Positions 9,214 to 17,956 of a DNA stretch of 64,000 nt are shown piece after piece (position 1 is the first letter of the stretch; every line of letters begins with the position of its first letter). The notes beneath the pieces were generated by a model. It had not been told where the DNA came from, searched no databases, and worked only from the letters and a program-made list of their open reading frames with translations. The stretch spans positions 1,956,683 to 2,020,682 of the forward strand of contig NZ_JABWTA010000001.1 of the NCBI RefSeq assembly GCF_013371495.1, in the 5' to 3' direction. This DNA comes from Altererythrobacter lutimaris. Lineage in GTDB: Bacteria > Pseudomonadota > Alphaproteobacteria > Sphingomonadales > Sphingomonadaceae. A program made the translations under genes and the position numbers.

Positions 9214-10800
9214 ATGGACACGTTCGATTATGTCGTTATTGGTGGAGGCAGTGCGGGCAGCGCGGTCACAGGCCGGCTAGCAGAAGATGGAGCAAGCTCG
9301 GTTTGCTTGCTGGAAGCTGGCGGCCGCAACGACAACTTTCTGGTCAAGACGCCCGGCTTCATGCCGTTCCTTTTGAAGAATACCAATTACCGCTACGACA
9401 CCGTCCCGCAGAAAGGCCTCAACGGTCGTATCGGTTATCAGCCGCGCGGCAAAGGGCTCGGTGGATCATCGGCAATCAACGCAATGGTCTATATTCGCGG
9501 AAATGCCTGGGACTATGACAACTGGGCCGCGATGGGCTGCACCGGCTGGGCCTATGCCGACGTATTGCCTTACTTCAAACGTAGCGAAGGCAATGTGCGC
9601 GGCAAGAGCGAGTATCACGGCGGCGAGGGTCCGCTCTCGGTCTCTGACCAGCATTGGACCAACCCCACCAGCCGCGCCTTCGTTGAGAGTGCCGCGGCGC
9701 TTCAACTGCCCACCACTGACGACTTCAACGATAACAGTCAGGCAGGCTTCGGCATTTATCAAGTGACCCAAAAAGATGGCGAGCGCTGGTCAGCCGCTCG
9801 CGCCTATGTCGAGCCTTTGCGCGAGAAGCCCAATCTCGACATTCGCACAGGCACTCTGGTTGAGAAGCTCGTGATCGAGAATGGCCGGGTGACCGGCGTT
9901 GCAATCAAGCGCGGCCGCAAGCGCGAAGTGGTGTCCGCATGCAAAGGCGTGATCCTGTCCGCTGGCGCATTTAACTCTCCGCAAATCCTGATGCTGTCCG
10001 GCATTGGTCCGGCCGAGCATTTGCGCGAACATGGCGTGGATGTCGTGCTCGACAAGCCTGCTGTTGGCAGCGATTTGCAGGATCATATCGACTATGTTTC
10101 CGGATGGGAGACGGAATCCAAAGAGCCGATTGGTGACTCGCTGTCGGGCACCTGGAAGATGGTCAAAGGCATTGTCGAACATCGGCGCAAGCGCACGGGC
10201 ATCATGACGACGCCTTATGCCGAAAGCGGCGGTTTCTGGACTGTCATGCCCGATAGCCCGGCACCAGATATCCAGTGGCATTTCGTACCGGCCATGCTCG
10301 AAGACCATGGCCGCGAGAAGATCAAAGGCCATGGCTTCTCCCTCCATGCCTGCGTGCTGCGCCCGGAAAGCCGCGGCACGGTCCGATTGAATTCCGGCAA
10401 TGCTGCCGATGCGCCACGGATCGATCCGAACTTCCTCGAAGATGACCGCGACATCGCGACACTGCGCGCAGGTGTGCGCCTGTCGCACCGCATTGCAGAA
10501 GCTCCGCCGCTTACGGACTATAAGCCCAAGGATCGCCACGCGATCGATTTGAATGATGATGCCGCGCTTGACGAGCTCATCCGCAACCGCGCAGACACCG
10601 TCTACCACCCTGTGGGCACTTGCCGCATGGGATCAGACGAAAACGCGGTAGTCGACCCGAGCTTGAAGGCCCGCGGGATCGATGGCCTTTGGATCGCCGA
10701 TGCGTCAATCATGCCGAAGATCGTGTCCGGAAACACCAACGCGCCGAGCATCATGATCGGCGAGCGTTGCGCTGACTTTGTGAAAGCCGCCACCGCTTGA
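9214..10800 (+). CDS. GMC family FAD-dependent oxidoreductase (choline/alcohol dehydrogenase-like)
   Basis: A 528-residue flavoprotein. The N-terminal dinucleotide-binding motif GGGSAGSAVTGRL (about 10-22) is followed by the GMC signature around RGKGLGGSSAINAMVYIRG. The C-terminal active-site region VYHPVGTCRMG carries the catalytic histidine. GAGGAGAGAC provides a strong ribosome site. Choline dehydrogenase BetA is one member, but without betB nearby an alcohol or polyethylene-glycol dehydrogenase role is equally possible. It follows the hydroxylase gene by 24 bp, so the two may oxidise related substrates. Confidence 0.92.
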   Translation: MDTFDYVVIGGGSAGSAVTGRLAEDGASSVCLLEAGGRNDNFLVKTPGFMPFLLKNTNYRYDTVPQKGLNGRIGYQPRGKGLGGSSAINAMVYIRGNAWDYDNWAAMGCTGWAYADVLPYFKRSEGNVRGKSEYHGGEGPLSVSDQHWTNPTSRAFVESAAALQLPTTDDFNDNSQAGFGIYQVTQKDGERWSAARAYVEPLREKPNLDIRTGTLVEKLVIENGRVTGVAIKRGRKREVVSACKGVILSAGAFNSPQILMLSGIGPAEHLREHGVDVVLDKPAVGSDLQDHIDYVSGWETESKEPIGDSLSGTWKMVKGIVEHRRKRTGIMTTPYAESGGFWTVMPDSPAPDIQWHFVPAMLEDHGREKIKGHGFSLHACVLRPESRGTVRLNSGNAADAPRIDPNFLEDDRDIATLRAGVRLSHRIAEAPPLTDYKPKDRHAIDLNDDAALDELIRNRADTVYHPVGTCRMGSDENAVVDPSLKARGIDGLWIADASIMPKIVSGNTNAPSIMIGERCADFVKAATA

Positions 10801-10853
10801 TGCGCGCTCCTCATCCTGTATGCTGCCCGGATTGATCGAGGGAAATATCAGCC

Positions 10854-11237
10854 ATGGACGACAAGAGCACACCGACACAGCGCAATAGCGGCCCGCCTGC
10901 AACAGGCGGCTTCGACCTCAATCGGCCGAGCATTATCAGCCTGCTCTATCTGGCGAGCTTCGTGACAGGTGTCACCGGCCTTGTCGGCATCGTTCTTGCG
11001 CATATCTGGCGCGGCGAAAGCCACGAGCCATGGGTCTCTTCGCACTACACCTATCTCATTCGCACCTTCTGGATCGGCTTTGCTGCGAGCGTTGTGGCCT
11101 TCTTTCTCAGCTTTATCCTGATCGGTGTGCTGCTCTTCCCGCTTATCGCGATCTGGGTCGGCGTGCGCAGCGTTCTGAGCATGGTCAAAGCGCAAAAGCA
11201 CGAGCCCATGCCGGAGCCTGAAACACTCGCTTTCTAG
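10854..11237 (+). CDS. DUF4870-like small membrane protein
   Basis: A 127-residue protein with three predicted membrane helices (about 29-50, 72-95 and a following stretch) and the motif YLIRTFWIG, reminiscent of DUF4870/Tic20-like proteins. GAGGGAAAT precedes the ATG at good spacing. Its stop overlaps by four bases the stop of the converging lipoprotein gene. Role unknown. Confidence 0.8.
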   Translation: MDDKSTPTQRNSGPPATGGFDLNRPSIISLLYLASFVTGVTGLVGIVLAHIWRGESHEPWVSSHYTYLIRTFWIGFAASVVAFFLSFILIGVLLFPLIAIWVGVRSVLSMVKAQKHEPMPEPETLAF

Positions 11238-11464
11238 GGCTCGCTCGCCTCGCTTTCATCATTGGCGACATTGGTCATCTCCGTATCCGGCAGATCGACC
11301 TCAACCGCGTTGGGATCCTCTCGCGAGACGATCAGCTCGCCGCCGCTCATGTCCTCGGCATCCGCCTCATAGCTTTTCTCTTCAGCCTGGTTGCACGCCG
11401 CCACCGCAAGCGTTGCAACCAGCGCCAAAGTCAAGCGCGGTCCGTGTTCGTCGTGCCCCCTCAT
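11234..11464 (-). CDS. Small putative lipoprotein
   Basis: A 76-residue acidic protein. Its N-terminus carries a hydrophobic signal ending in the lipobox-like VAAC at about residues 21-24, followed by an Asp/Glu-rich mature part. It is predicted to be lipid-anchored. Its ATG overlaps the stop of the upstream coiled-coil gene (ATGA), so the two form a coupled pair. No family recognised. Confidence 0.7.
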   Translation of the reverse strand: MRGHDEHGPRLTLALVATLAVAACNQAEEKSYEADAEDMSGGELIVSREDPNAVEVDLPDTEMTNVANDESEASEP

Positions 11465-11718
11465 GCGGCAAGCTCCCTCGCTTTTGTAACGATCGCGGTA
11501 ATCTCGTCGAGCAATTCGAGCCGCTGCTTCTTCAGCGTCTCCATCCGCTCATCACTGGCAGCCTCGGCCTGAGCTTCGATGCGGTGCACATCGCGGTTTA
11601 CCGTGTGATACGCCTCCGCAAGCCGCGCGAAATGCGCATCCGACTGCTTCAATCGCGTCAGCACTTCGCGATCACGCTTGAAGATCGCCGTGAGTTCATT
11701 GGGTGTGTGCTGGGACAT
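11461..11718 (-). CDS. Short coiled-coil protein, possible FNR-regulated
   Basis: An 85-residue, highly charged protein predicted to be mostly alpha-helical and coiled-coil, with no membrane segment. I chose the ATG at 11718 because AAAGGAGAG precedes it; the longer frame lacks such a site. A perfect FNR-type box lies 65 bp upstream, placed so that a class II activated promoter would start transcription about 30 bases before the ATG. No family recognised. Confidence 0.7.
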   Translation of the reverse strand: MSQHTPNELTAIFKRDREVLTRLKQSDAHFARLAEAYHTVNRDVHRIEAQAEAASDERMETLKKQRLELLDEITAIVTKARELAA

Positions 11719-11782
11719 GGGCCGAGCCTCTCCTTTTTCCATTGGTAGAAGGAGACAATGGCCGATCAAACCGCCACGCGCC

Positions 11783-11796
11783 TTGATCCAGATCAA
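11783..11796 (-). promoter_or_regulatory. FNR/FixK-type binding site
   Basis: TTGATCCAGATCAA matches the FNR-family consensus TTGAT-N4-ATCAA exactly. Its centre at 11789.5 would lie at -41.5 for a start near 11748 on the minus strand. A CATTGT hexamer at 11756-11761 stands where the -10 would be. The most likely target is the 11718 gene and its downstream lipoprotein; the plus-strand gene at 11999 is more distant. Confidence 0.6.
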
Positions 11797-11998
11797 GCAT
11801 GTTGGATACGCATGTTACACAGTCCAGGGAGAAAAACTTCGCACACCCAATTCGGGCGTAAAGTGCTGATAGGATGAGAAAAATCGCCATTCCATTCGCT
11901 TAGCAGCGCAAATGGCGTGTAGGACAGGGATATTCGCGCCGCCAGCATGGACACATCCAGCTTGGCAAGCGGCGCGCGGCGCGCTTATCCTGCGTCCT

Positions 11999-12487
11999 AT
12001 GGGAAAAGTGCGCGCTTGCGAATTGCCCGAAGGCAGCCTGCTCGCCGGATTTGGCGGGGCAGATGACTATCGCGATTGTTTCTGCCGCGAGGTGCCGGGC
12101 GAAGTGTCGCTCGAGCAATATATCGAGCGGTTTTATTCGAGCGCGGTGTTCCGGCCGGAGCGGGTTGTGCTTGGCCTGATCGGGAGAGGCGCGTCAGCGG
12201 AGGACATCCGCGCGCTGGCCAGCGGCGAGAGCGATCAGATTGCTGTGTGGAAAGTGGTAGAACGCAAACCCGATGAGATCCTGCTGCTCTCGCGTGACAC
12301 CAACACGGCGAGTTGGCTGGCGGTGTCCTCAAGTAGCGAAGCGGTAGGACAGACAAAAAATAAAACCAAACTCCTCTTCGGTTCATGGGTTGGCGGCATC
12401 AATGAATCTCGCTGGCGCGTGATGCTCGCCCCGCATGTGTGGTACTCGCGGCTGCTGCTGGAGAGCGCGGCGAAGGGGCTGTCATGA
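11999..12487 (+). CDS. Hypothetical protein, DUF2867-like
   Basis: A 162-residue soluble protein with no signal peptide. The C-terminal half has the run WLAVSSSSE, LLFGSWV and WYSRLLLESAAKG, which resembles DUF2867-type proteins. The longer frame starting at 11912 lacks a convincing ribosome site; the ATG at 11999 fits the conserved part better. Its stop overlaps the next start (ATGA). Function unknown. Confidence 0.65.
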   Translation: MGKVRACELPEGSLLAGFGGADDYRDCFCREVPGEVSLEQYIERFYSSAVFRPERVVLGLIGRGASAEDIRALASGESDQIAVWKVVERKPDEILLLSRDTNTASWLAVSSSSEAVGQTKNKTKLLFGSWVGGINESRWRVMLAPHVWYSRLLLESAAKGLS

Positions 12488-12891
12488 TGCGGATTGTCAC
12501 AGCGGCCTTCGCCTATTTCGCGATTGTTTTCGGACTGGGTTTCGTGCTGGGAACGCTGCGCGTGCTGTGGCTCGCCCCGATGGTGGGCGAGACGATTGCC
12601 GGATTTATCGAGATGCCGATCATTCTCGGCGCAAGCTGGCTCGCCGCGCTGTGGCTGGTCGGCAAATTCGCGATCACACGCAGCCGCGAAGCGCTCGCCA
12701 TGGGTGCGCTCGCCTTTGCGCTGCTTATGATGGCTGAAGTGGGGCTCGGCGTGGGCCTGTTTGAAATGACCCCGCGCGAATGGCTCGCCTCGGTCACGCA
12801 ACCGCCGGGTCTCTACGGCTTGATCGGACAGGTTGTCTTTGGCCTTATGCCTTGGCTGGTGGTGTTGAGGGGGCTGGCTAGAAGCCGCTAG
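12484..12891 (+). CDS. Small membrane protein, four helices
   Basis: A 135-residue hydrophobic protein with four predicted transmembrane segments. It starts at the ATG that overlaps the previous stop, indicating translational coupling with the DUF2867-like protein. No recognised family. Its stop overlaps the stop of the converging HNH-like gene. Confidence 0.75.
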   Translation: MMRIVTAAFAYFAIVFGLGFVLGTLRVLWLAPMVGETIAGFIEMPIILGASWLAALWLVGKFAITRSREALAMGALAFALLMMAEVGLGVGLFEMTPREWLASVTQPPGLYGLIGQVVFGLMPWLVVLRGLARSR

Positions 12892-13325
12892 GCTTGGTCG
12901 GCGTGCTCAATGACGCGGCGGCAAAGCGCCACAAATTGCTCGTAACTCAGATCGTTTTTCGCGTCATTTGTGCGCCACGCGCAAATCACGAAGTCATAGC
13001 GACCATCCTCACCCGAAACGTGGTCAACCGTCGGTAGCAGCGCAAACTGCGCCTTGTATTCTGATCGGCCTGCCTTCGACTTGGCATTGTCATAAGTGCT
13101 GATGAGCGACCAATCGAGCTTCTCACCTGTGTAATAGTCATGTGTGCCATGGTCGCAGACAGCAGCGTGAATGGCCTTGCGATATTCCTCCCCACTAATG
13201 GCGTGATCCACACGCTTGCGATCACGCCTGAGGTGAGTGGCAGCCTTGCGCCGAAGCCAGCGAATATAGGTGGAATGGTCGATGCCCAGCTCGGGCGGAA
13301 CGGTGTACCAACTCTTGTCAGACAT
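12888..13325 (-). CDS. HNH-endonuclease-like protein
   Basis: A 145-residue protein. The N-terminal half is basic, with DHSTYIRWLRRKA and HLRRDRKR resembling a DNA-binding segment. The second half reads like a degenerate HNH fold: YYTGEKLDW, then PTVDHVSGEDGRYDF with the Asp-His pair, then RTNDAKNDLSYEQFVALC supplying the terminal Asn/His-type position. The zinc-finger cysteines common in HNH proteins are absent. A nuclease role is inferred from this pattern alone. The ATG at 13325 is chosen; a TTG 36 bases upstream is possible. It lies beside an AT-richer membrane gene in what looks like an accessory patch. Confidence 0.55.
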   Translation of the reverse strand: MSDKSWYTVPPELGIDHSTYIRWLRRKAATHLRRDRKRVDHAISGEEYRKAIHAAVCDHGTHDYYTGEKLDWSLISTYDNAKSKAGRSEYKAQFALLPTVDHVSGEDGRYDFVICAWRTNDAKNDLSYEQFVALCRRVIEHADQA

Positions 13326-13504
13326 GCTGTCGGAATGCCGCAGGGTTGAGAGGGCGGTCAAGCAGGGTGAATAGCAATCGACCGCTCAGGAAGGATCGGA
13401 ACGGCGGGACTATTGGCGGTGAGAGATGTTGCGCCATTTCTACCGCCTTTCCCTTGCAATATATGTTCGAGTCCATCGGCTGCAATAAAAGCAGTTAGTG
13501 CATC

Positions 13505-14302
13505 CTAGTCAGAGAAAGATTTGGCTATGACTGCAAACGGATTTAGCTCGATTTTCCTACTTTCCGTCCCGTCGATCACCTTGAACTTTGTCGCGCACTC
13601 CTTGTCTACGATCAGCCTATTGTTGTCCTTATCGACGGCCAGAAAGCTGTCGGCATCGTCCTTCAGAATAACCTTTTCATGGCATCGAGGCCCTGAAATA
13701 CTATCAAGTTCTACTCGAACAAGAGAGGCGTACTGCCCATCCTCAAGACCATTCAATGAGACTGATATAAACGCGAACGACAGCCAGAAGATTGGCATAA
13801 TTGCATTCACAGTCAGACCTTTATGCACTGCAAAGGCCGATAGCGATGATGCGAATAGAAGAACCAACGGGAAAATCATCAAGAACCAAAATATGTAGCC
13901 TTCGATCATTGAGGATACGGCACCAACCACAAGGAGAGCCAAAGCAAGCAAACCTACAAATGCGTGCTGTGAGTATTTCAATCCTTTGGCCACTCTCGCA
14001 CCAGCTTTTGAGTGCCGCGATTCAATCTGATCATCAGTTTGGTACGACCAAGCCCCAATAATCAGACCAAGCCCACCGAATAGATACAATGGCGCGACTT
14101 CCGCGAGAGAGACAGAGAATACTTCGGTCGGTGATGCGAAATATATCAGTCCGTTACCGAACGAGTAGTAATAAAAAAAGAGGTAAACGAAGCAACAGAA
14201 TATGTGAAGTGCTGGAATCAGCACGAAAAGGTCTTTGGCTTTGCTTAGCCAGGGGTCCAGCCACTTGAGAGCATCTGGACTCACCGCACCTCCGTCACTC
14301 AC
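13505..14302 (-). CDS. Hypothetical integral membrane protein, AT-rich
   Basis: A 265-residue protein with a GTG start that overlaps the nrdB stop (GTGA). It has about five hydrophobic segments, roughly at 25-50, 65-85, 110-130, 135-155 and 160-180. A C-terminal soluble part contains two cysteines (in GPRCHEK and KECATK). Base composition is clearly lower in GC than the neighbours, which suggests recent acquisition. Coupling to nrdB looks positional rather than functional. No family recognised. Confidence 0.7.
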   Translation of the reverse strand: MSDGGAVSPDALKWLDPWLSKAKDLFVLIPALHIFCCFVYLFFYYYSFGNGLIYFASPTEVFSVSLAEVAPLYLFGGLGLIIGAWSYQTDDQIESRHSKAGARVAKGLKYSQHAFVGLLALALLVVGAVSSMIEGYIFWFLMIFPLVLLFASSLSAFAVHKGLTVNAIMPIFWLSFAFISVSLNGLEDGQYASLVRVELDSISGPRCHEKVILKDDADSFLAVDKDNNRLIVDKECATKFKVIDGTESRKIELNPFAVIAKSFSD

Positions 14303-15348
14303 TCCGCAGCTTCGGTTTCCCCGAACATGTCCGGGCCTTCATCGACAGCCTCTTCCTCGTTCGCCGCCTTCGCCTTCTGGCGCTTGTCAAAGCTTGACCA
14401 CACGTCCTGCCAATTGCCCTTCGTCGCGCCCTTCGAATATTCGGTCGCGCGGGTTTCGAAGAAGTTCGCATGCTCCACGCCGTTCAGCAGCGGGGCGAGC
14501 CAGGGCAGCGGGTGGTCTTCGACCATGTAGATCGGCTGCAGGCCGAGCTGGCCCAGGCGCCAGTCCGCGATGTAGCGGATATACTTCTTGATCTCCTTCG
14601 CGGTCATGCCGCTGACGGGGCCCATCTCGAAAGCGAGATCGATGAAGTTGTCTTCCAGGCGCACCGACTTCTGGCAGATGTCGATGATGTCTTCCTTCAC
14701 CGCCTTGGTGTAGCAATCGCGCTCGCGCACGAATTCGTGGAACAGCCGCACGATGCCCTCGCAGTGGAGGCTCTCGTCGCGCACCGACCAGCTGACGATC
14801 TGGCCCATGCCCTTCATCTTGTTGAAGCGCGGGAAGTTCATCAGCATCGCGAAGCTCGCGAACAGCTGCATGCCTTCGGTAAAGCCGCCGAACACCGCGA
14901 GCGTGCGGGCGATATCCTCGTCCGTGTCCACGCCGAACAGCTGCAGGTAATCATGCTTGTCCTTCATTTCCTCATATTCGAGGAACGCGCTGTACTCGCT
15001 CTCCGGCATGCCGATCGTGTCAAGCAAGTGGCTATACGCCGCGATGTGCACCGTCTCCATATTGGAGAACGCGGTGAGCATCATCTTGACTTCAGTCGGC
15101 TTGAACACGCGGCCATATTTGTCGTGGTAGCAATCCTGCACTTCGACGTCGGCCTGCGTGAAGAACCGGAAGATCTGTGTGAGCAGGTTGCGCTCATGCT
15201 CAGTGATCTTTTGCGCCCAGTCGCGGCAGTCCTCGCCCAGCGGCACTTCCTCTGGCATCCAGTGGATCTGCTGCTGGCGTTTCCAGAACTCGTAAGCCCA
15301 CGGATATTCAAAGGGCTTGTAGGTCTTACGGGCTTCGAGCAACGACAT
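14299..15348 (-). CDS. nrdB: Ribonucleotide reductase class Ia, small (beta) subunit
   Basis: The 349-residue di-iron/tyrosyl-radical subunit that works with NrdA to make deoxyribonucleotides. The family pattern is clear: the start region PFEYPWAYEFWKRQ, WAQKITEHE, the helix with FSNMETVHIAAYSHL and the late iron-ligand helix SVRDESLHCEG. GGAG precedes the ATG. nrdA is on the same strand but about 5 kb upstream, separated by a surface-glycan cassette and small genes, so the two subunits are not in one operon. A hairpin at 15467-15491 lies in the leader region. Confidence 0.95.
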   Translation of the reverse strand: MSLLEARKTYKPFEYPWAYEFWKRQQQIHWMPEEVPLGEDCRDWAQKITEHERNLLTQIFRFFTQADVEVQDCYHDKYGRVFKPTEVKMMLTAFSNMETVHIAAYSHLLDTIGMPESEYSAFLEYEEMKDKHDYLQLFGVDTDEDIARTLAVFGGFTEGMQLFASFAMLMNFPRFNKMKGMGQIVSWSVRDESLHCEGIVRLFHEFVRERDCYTKAVKEDIIDICQKSVRLEDNFIDLAFEMGPVSGMTAKEIKKYIRYIADWRLGQLGLQPIYMVEDHPLPWLAPLLNGVEHANFFETRATEYSKGATKGNWQDVWSSFDKRQKAKAANEEEAVDEGPDMFGETEAAE

Positions 15349-15466
15349 CTTGTGGTCTCCAGTGAATCAGTGCGAAATTTCAATATAGAGAATCATTCGC
15401 TGAAAACGAAGGCAAGAGCGGTATTTAGGCTGGGGATAGAACGTGCTTTTTTTGAGTCCGGCTGAG

Positions 15467-15491
15467 GCGGGTTGCAAGCCGCGCAACCCGC
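15467..15491. repeat. Hairpin-forming inverted repeat upstream of nrdB
   Basis: GCGGGTTGC and GCAACCCGC form a perfect 9-bp inverted repeat around a 7-base loop in the 240-bp gap between nrdB (minus) and the GNAT gene (plus). Neither strand shows a T-tract directly after it, so it is not a clear terminator; it may be an operator or leader structure. Confidence 0.4.
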
Positions 15492-15588
15492 TGCATTGCG
15501 AAGTGTGCAATCTGCCCTCTTGCCAGCCGCCCAAGGCATGGCCAATGCTGGCGTTTGAGACGCAAAAAAGTGAGCGAACGCAAGCAGA

Positions 15589-16689
15589 GTGATCGACATT
15601 GCCCAGGCACATTCCGGCGACTGGCCTGCGATCGCGCGCTTCGTCGAGCGGTGCTATGGCGCATCTGCGCGATACAAAGGTGAAGCGCGATGGCGCTGGC
15701 AGATGGAGCAAGCGCCTTACCCGATGGCAAGCGCATCCCATCCGCCGAGCTGGATCGCGCACGACGGTGCAGAAGTGGTCGGCCAAATCTCGCTTCAACC
15801 AGGACGCCTATGGCTAAGCGGTGAGCCGCTCGACATTGGCTGGATCGTCGATGTGATGATCGACGAACGCTATCGCGGGAAAGGGCTCGGGCATCGCCTC
15901 TATGGCGCTATCCTTGATGCCGGGCATGTTGCAGTGACACTCACCATGGCGCCAGCCACGCGGCAGATTGCGATGCGCGCTGGCAGCGTCGAACTGCCTC
16001 CGGTGGCTCAATTGCTGCGCGCGCAAAACCTCTCGCAAGCAACGATACGCCGCTGGGCGGAACACTCCGCTGAAGCCGGTGGCAGAGCAGGCCGGATCAG
16101 GCATGTGACGCCTGTTGCAAAGGCTGTGCTCGACCTCGTCTCGATCATGAGCAAGCCGCGCTCGCAAAACCCGGACTTAGTGTCAAAGGTGCATGCTGTG
16201 GACCGCGTCGACAAACGAGACCTCGAGCAATGGCAAGAACGCATACAAAGCGGAGCGCTCACAGGCTTCGACCGTTCCGACGCATTCTGGCGTTGGCGGT
16301 TCGAGAACGCGCCAGACCTCGACTATCGTTTCGCCAAGCTCTCAGGCGACGGCAAGGCACGCGGCATTATGGCTTGGCGCGAACCGCTGTCCTGCGAACT
16401 GCCAGTTGGCACGATTGCCGATGTGCTTTGCGATCCTGAAGATGGTGAAGGAATGGAGGCACTGCTCCACTATGGCTTGAGCGAATTACAGCATTGCGAA
16501 GCTGTGATTGCGGGCGCCTCGACAGAGTGCGAAATCACAGCCTATCGCAAGGCGGGGTTCAAGCCGGTAAAATGGCACCGTCCGACTGTGTCAGCTCGTG
16601 ACACGGCAGTACTCGAAAAGATTGAGTCAGCAAGCCAGTGGCGCATGACAAAAGCTGACCACGATTGGGACCAGGTCCATCCGTGTTAA
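15589..16689 (+). CDS. GNAT family N-acetyltransferase-like protein
   Basis: A 366-residue protein beginning at a GTG. The N-terminal half contains a GNAT-type core: VVGQISLQPGRL, then DVMIDERYRGKGLGHRLYGAI, the last carrying the acetyl-CoA pyrophosphate loop RGKGLG. The C-terminal half (about 200-350) may be a second GNAT-like fold. It converges on, and slightly overlaps, a methyltransferase of the surface-glycan cassette. Decorating a cell-surface polysaccharide is a reasonable inference from position; the substrate is unknown. Confidence 0.8.
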   Translation: MIDIAQAHSGDWPAIARFVERCYGASARYKGEARWRWQMEQAPYPMASASHPPSWIAHDGAEVVGQISLQPGRLWLSGEPLDIGWIVDVMIDERYRGKGLGHRLYGAILDAGHVAVTLTMAPATRQIAMRAGSVELPPVAQLLRAQNLSQATIRRWAEHSAEAGGRAGRIRHVTPVAKAVLDLVSIMSKPRSQNPDLVSKVHAVDRVDKRDLEQWQERIQSGALTGFDRSDAFWRWRFENAPDLDYRFAKLSGDGKARGIMAWREPLSCELPVGTIADVLCDPEDGEGMEALLHYGLSELQHCEAVIAGASTECEITAYRKAGFKPVKWHRPTVSARDTAVLEKIESASQWRMTKADHDWDQVHPC

Positions 16690-17294
16690 TTCGCATCGCT
16701 GTCGGCAGCTTTGCGAGACCAGGCCCGGCATATCCAGCGCAGATCCCCCTCTTCGATCGCCTCCAATTGCTCCCAGCCCGAGCCGTTCAGCAGCTGTTCG
16801 AGCGGCGCAAATCGCGCGTCGTAAACTGTAACGAACACTTGGTCGGACATTGACTGCAAGCTGGCAATCAGGCCGGCAGGATCAGCCGAATAATAGAGCA
16901 CCTCGCAGGCAGTAATAAGGTCGAACCTTTGACCGGGAAACAGCGCTTCGATATCCTCGCCTGCGCCGACTTCGAATTGCGCATCCGGGCAACGCGCTCT
17001 CGCCCGTTGAATTGCCCGCGTACTGACATCGAGCCCGGTCAGGCGCTCGCAAACCTCGGCAAGGACAAGCGATTGCGCGCCTTCTCCACATCCCAGCTCA
17101 AGCAAATGGCCCACTTTGCCAAAGCGCTGTTCGATCCTGCGATTGGTCTCAACAAAACGTGCGCGCTCATTCGCGTTATCGAGCCCCCACGGGTCGCTTG
17201 CGCGGTACAATGCGTCAAGCCGATCATACCGCCCGCTAAATTGAGAACCGCGTAGCCAGAAGCGCTGCCATAGTGTTGAGAAGAAGCCGCTCAC
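16686..17294 (-). CDS. Class I SAM-dependent methyltransferase, surface-glycan cassette
   Basis: A protein of about 202 residues with the SAM-binding motif LLELGCGEGAQSLVLAE (motif I) and the post-I acidic TGLDVS. FDLITACEVLYY matches motif II of NodS-like methyltransferases. I use the GTG at 17294 that overlaps the deacetylase stop (GTGA) because an ATG upstream would overlap that gene by 130 bp. It is the third gene of a coupled glycosyltransferase-deacetylase-methyltransferase set, so it probably methylates a glycan or precursor. Confidence 0.83.
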   Translation of the reverse strand: MSGFFSTLWQRFWLRGSQFSGRYDRLDALYRASDPWGLDNANERARFVETNRRIEQRFGKVGHLLELGCGEGAQSLVLAEVCERLTGLDVSTRAIQRARARCPDAQFEVGAGEDIEALFPGQRFDLITACEVLYYSADPAGLIASLQSMSDQVFVTVYDARFAPLEQLLNGSGWEQLEAIEEGDLRWICRAWSRKAADSDAN

Positions 17295-17956
17295 GCTATA
17301 TGCCTGCGATATAGCTGCCCGCCCGCCTGGCGAGCGCGCTGTGCGAGGGTCCAGCGACCTGAGAGAAGCACATCCAGCCGCTCTTCTTTCATATCGGCGC
17401 GCAGGGTATTGCGCGGCCATATCTTCGCTGCGCGATCGCGCAAAGGGCCGCCATCACTGGTATGAATGCGGGTAAAGCGGCGGTCCTTGAGCCAGTTCAT
17501 GACCCGGCGATCATAAGCGCCAAAAGGGATCGCAACCTCGTCAACCGCCTGGCCCAGCGCATCCTCAATCTCCGCTCTCGCTGTGACGGTTTCATCCTCA
17601 AGCGCTTTATCGTCAAGCTTGCGCCAATCGACATGGTCACGACCATGAAGACCGATTGTCATGCCCATGTCCTTAAGCGCAATCAGATCCTCACGAGACA
17701 GGTATTTCGGCTGCGACAGCCGTCCCGCAAGGACAAAAAAGCGCGCGGAGAAGCCTCGCTCTGCCAGAACGGATGCACCAATCAGATCAGACTTGTTTCC
17801 ATCATCAAAGGTAAAGCTGAATTGCGTCCGATCACTTCGGCTAGTGATGCGATCCACCAGCTTCGTGAAGTGCTCCACGCCAAGCCAGTAAGGGCGTTCG
17901 TCATCGTCCACACCGCTATGCGGATCGCCAAGCCCATGCAGATTGAGCACAATCAT
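17291..17956 (-). CDS. Polysaccharide deacetylase (NodB-type)
   Basis: A 221-residue carbohydrate esterase of the CE4 type. FSFTFDDGNKSD holds the metal/catalytic Asp pair (FDDG), and GLHGRDHVDW supplies the histidines of the H-x3-H motif. There is no obvious signal peptide, as in many EPS-cluster members. Its ATG overlaps the upstream glycosyltransferase stop (ATGA) and its stop overlaps the methyltransferase GTG, so all three are co-translated. Confidence 0.88.
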   Translation of the reverse strand: MIVLNLHGLGDPHSGVDDDERPYWLGVEHFTKLVDRITSRSDRTQFSFTFDDGNKSDLIGASVLAERGFSARFFVLAGRLSQPKYLSREDLIALKDMGMTIGLHGRDHVDWRKLDDKALEDETVTARAEIEDALGQAVDEVAIPFGAYDRRVMNWLKDRRFTRIHTSDGGPLRDRAAKIWPRNTLRADMKEERLDVLLSGRWTLAQRARQAGGQLYRRHIA

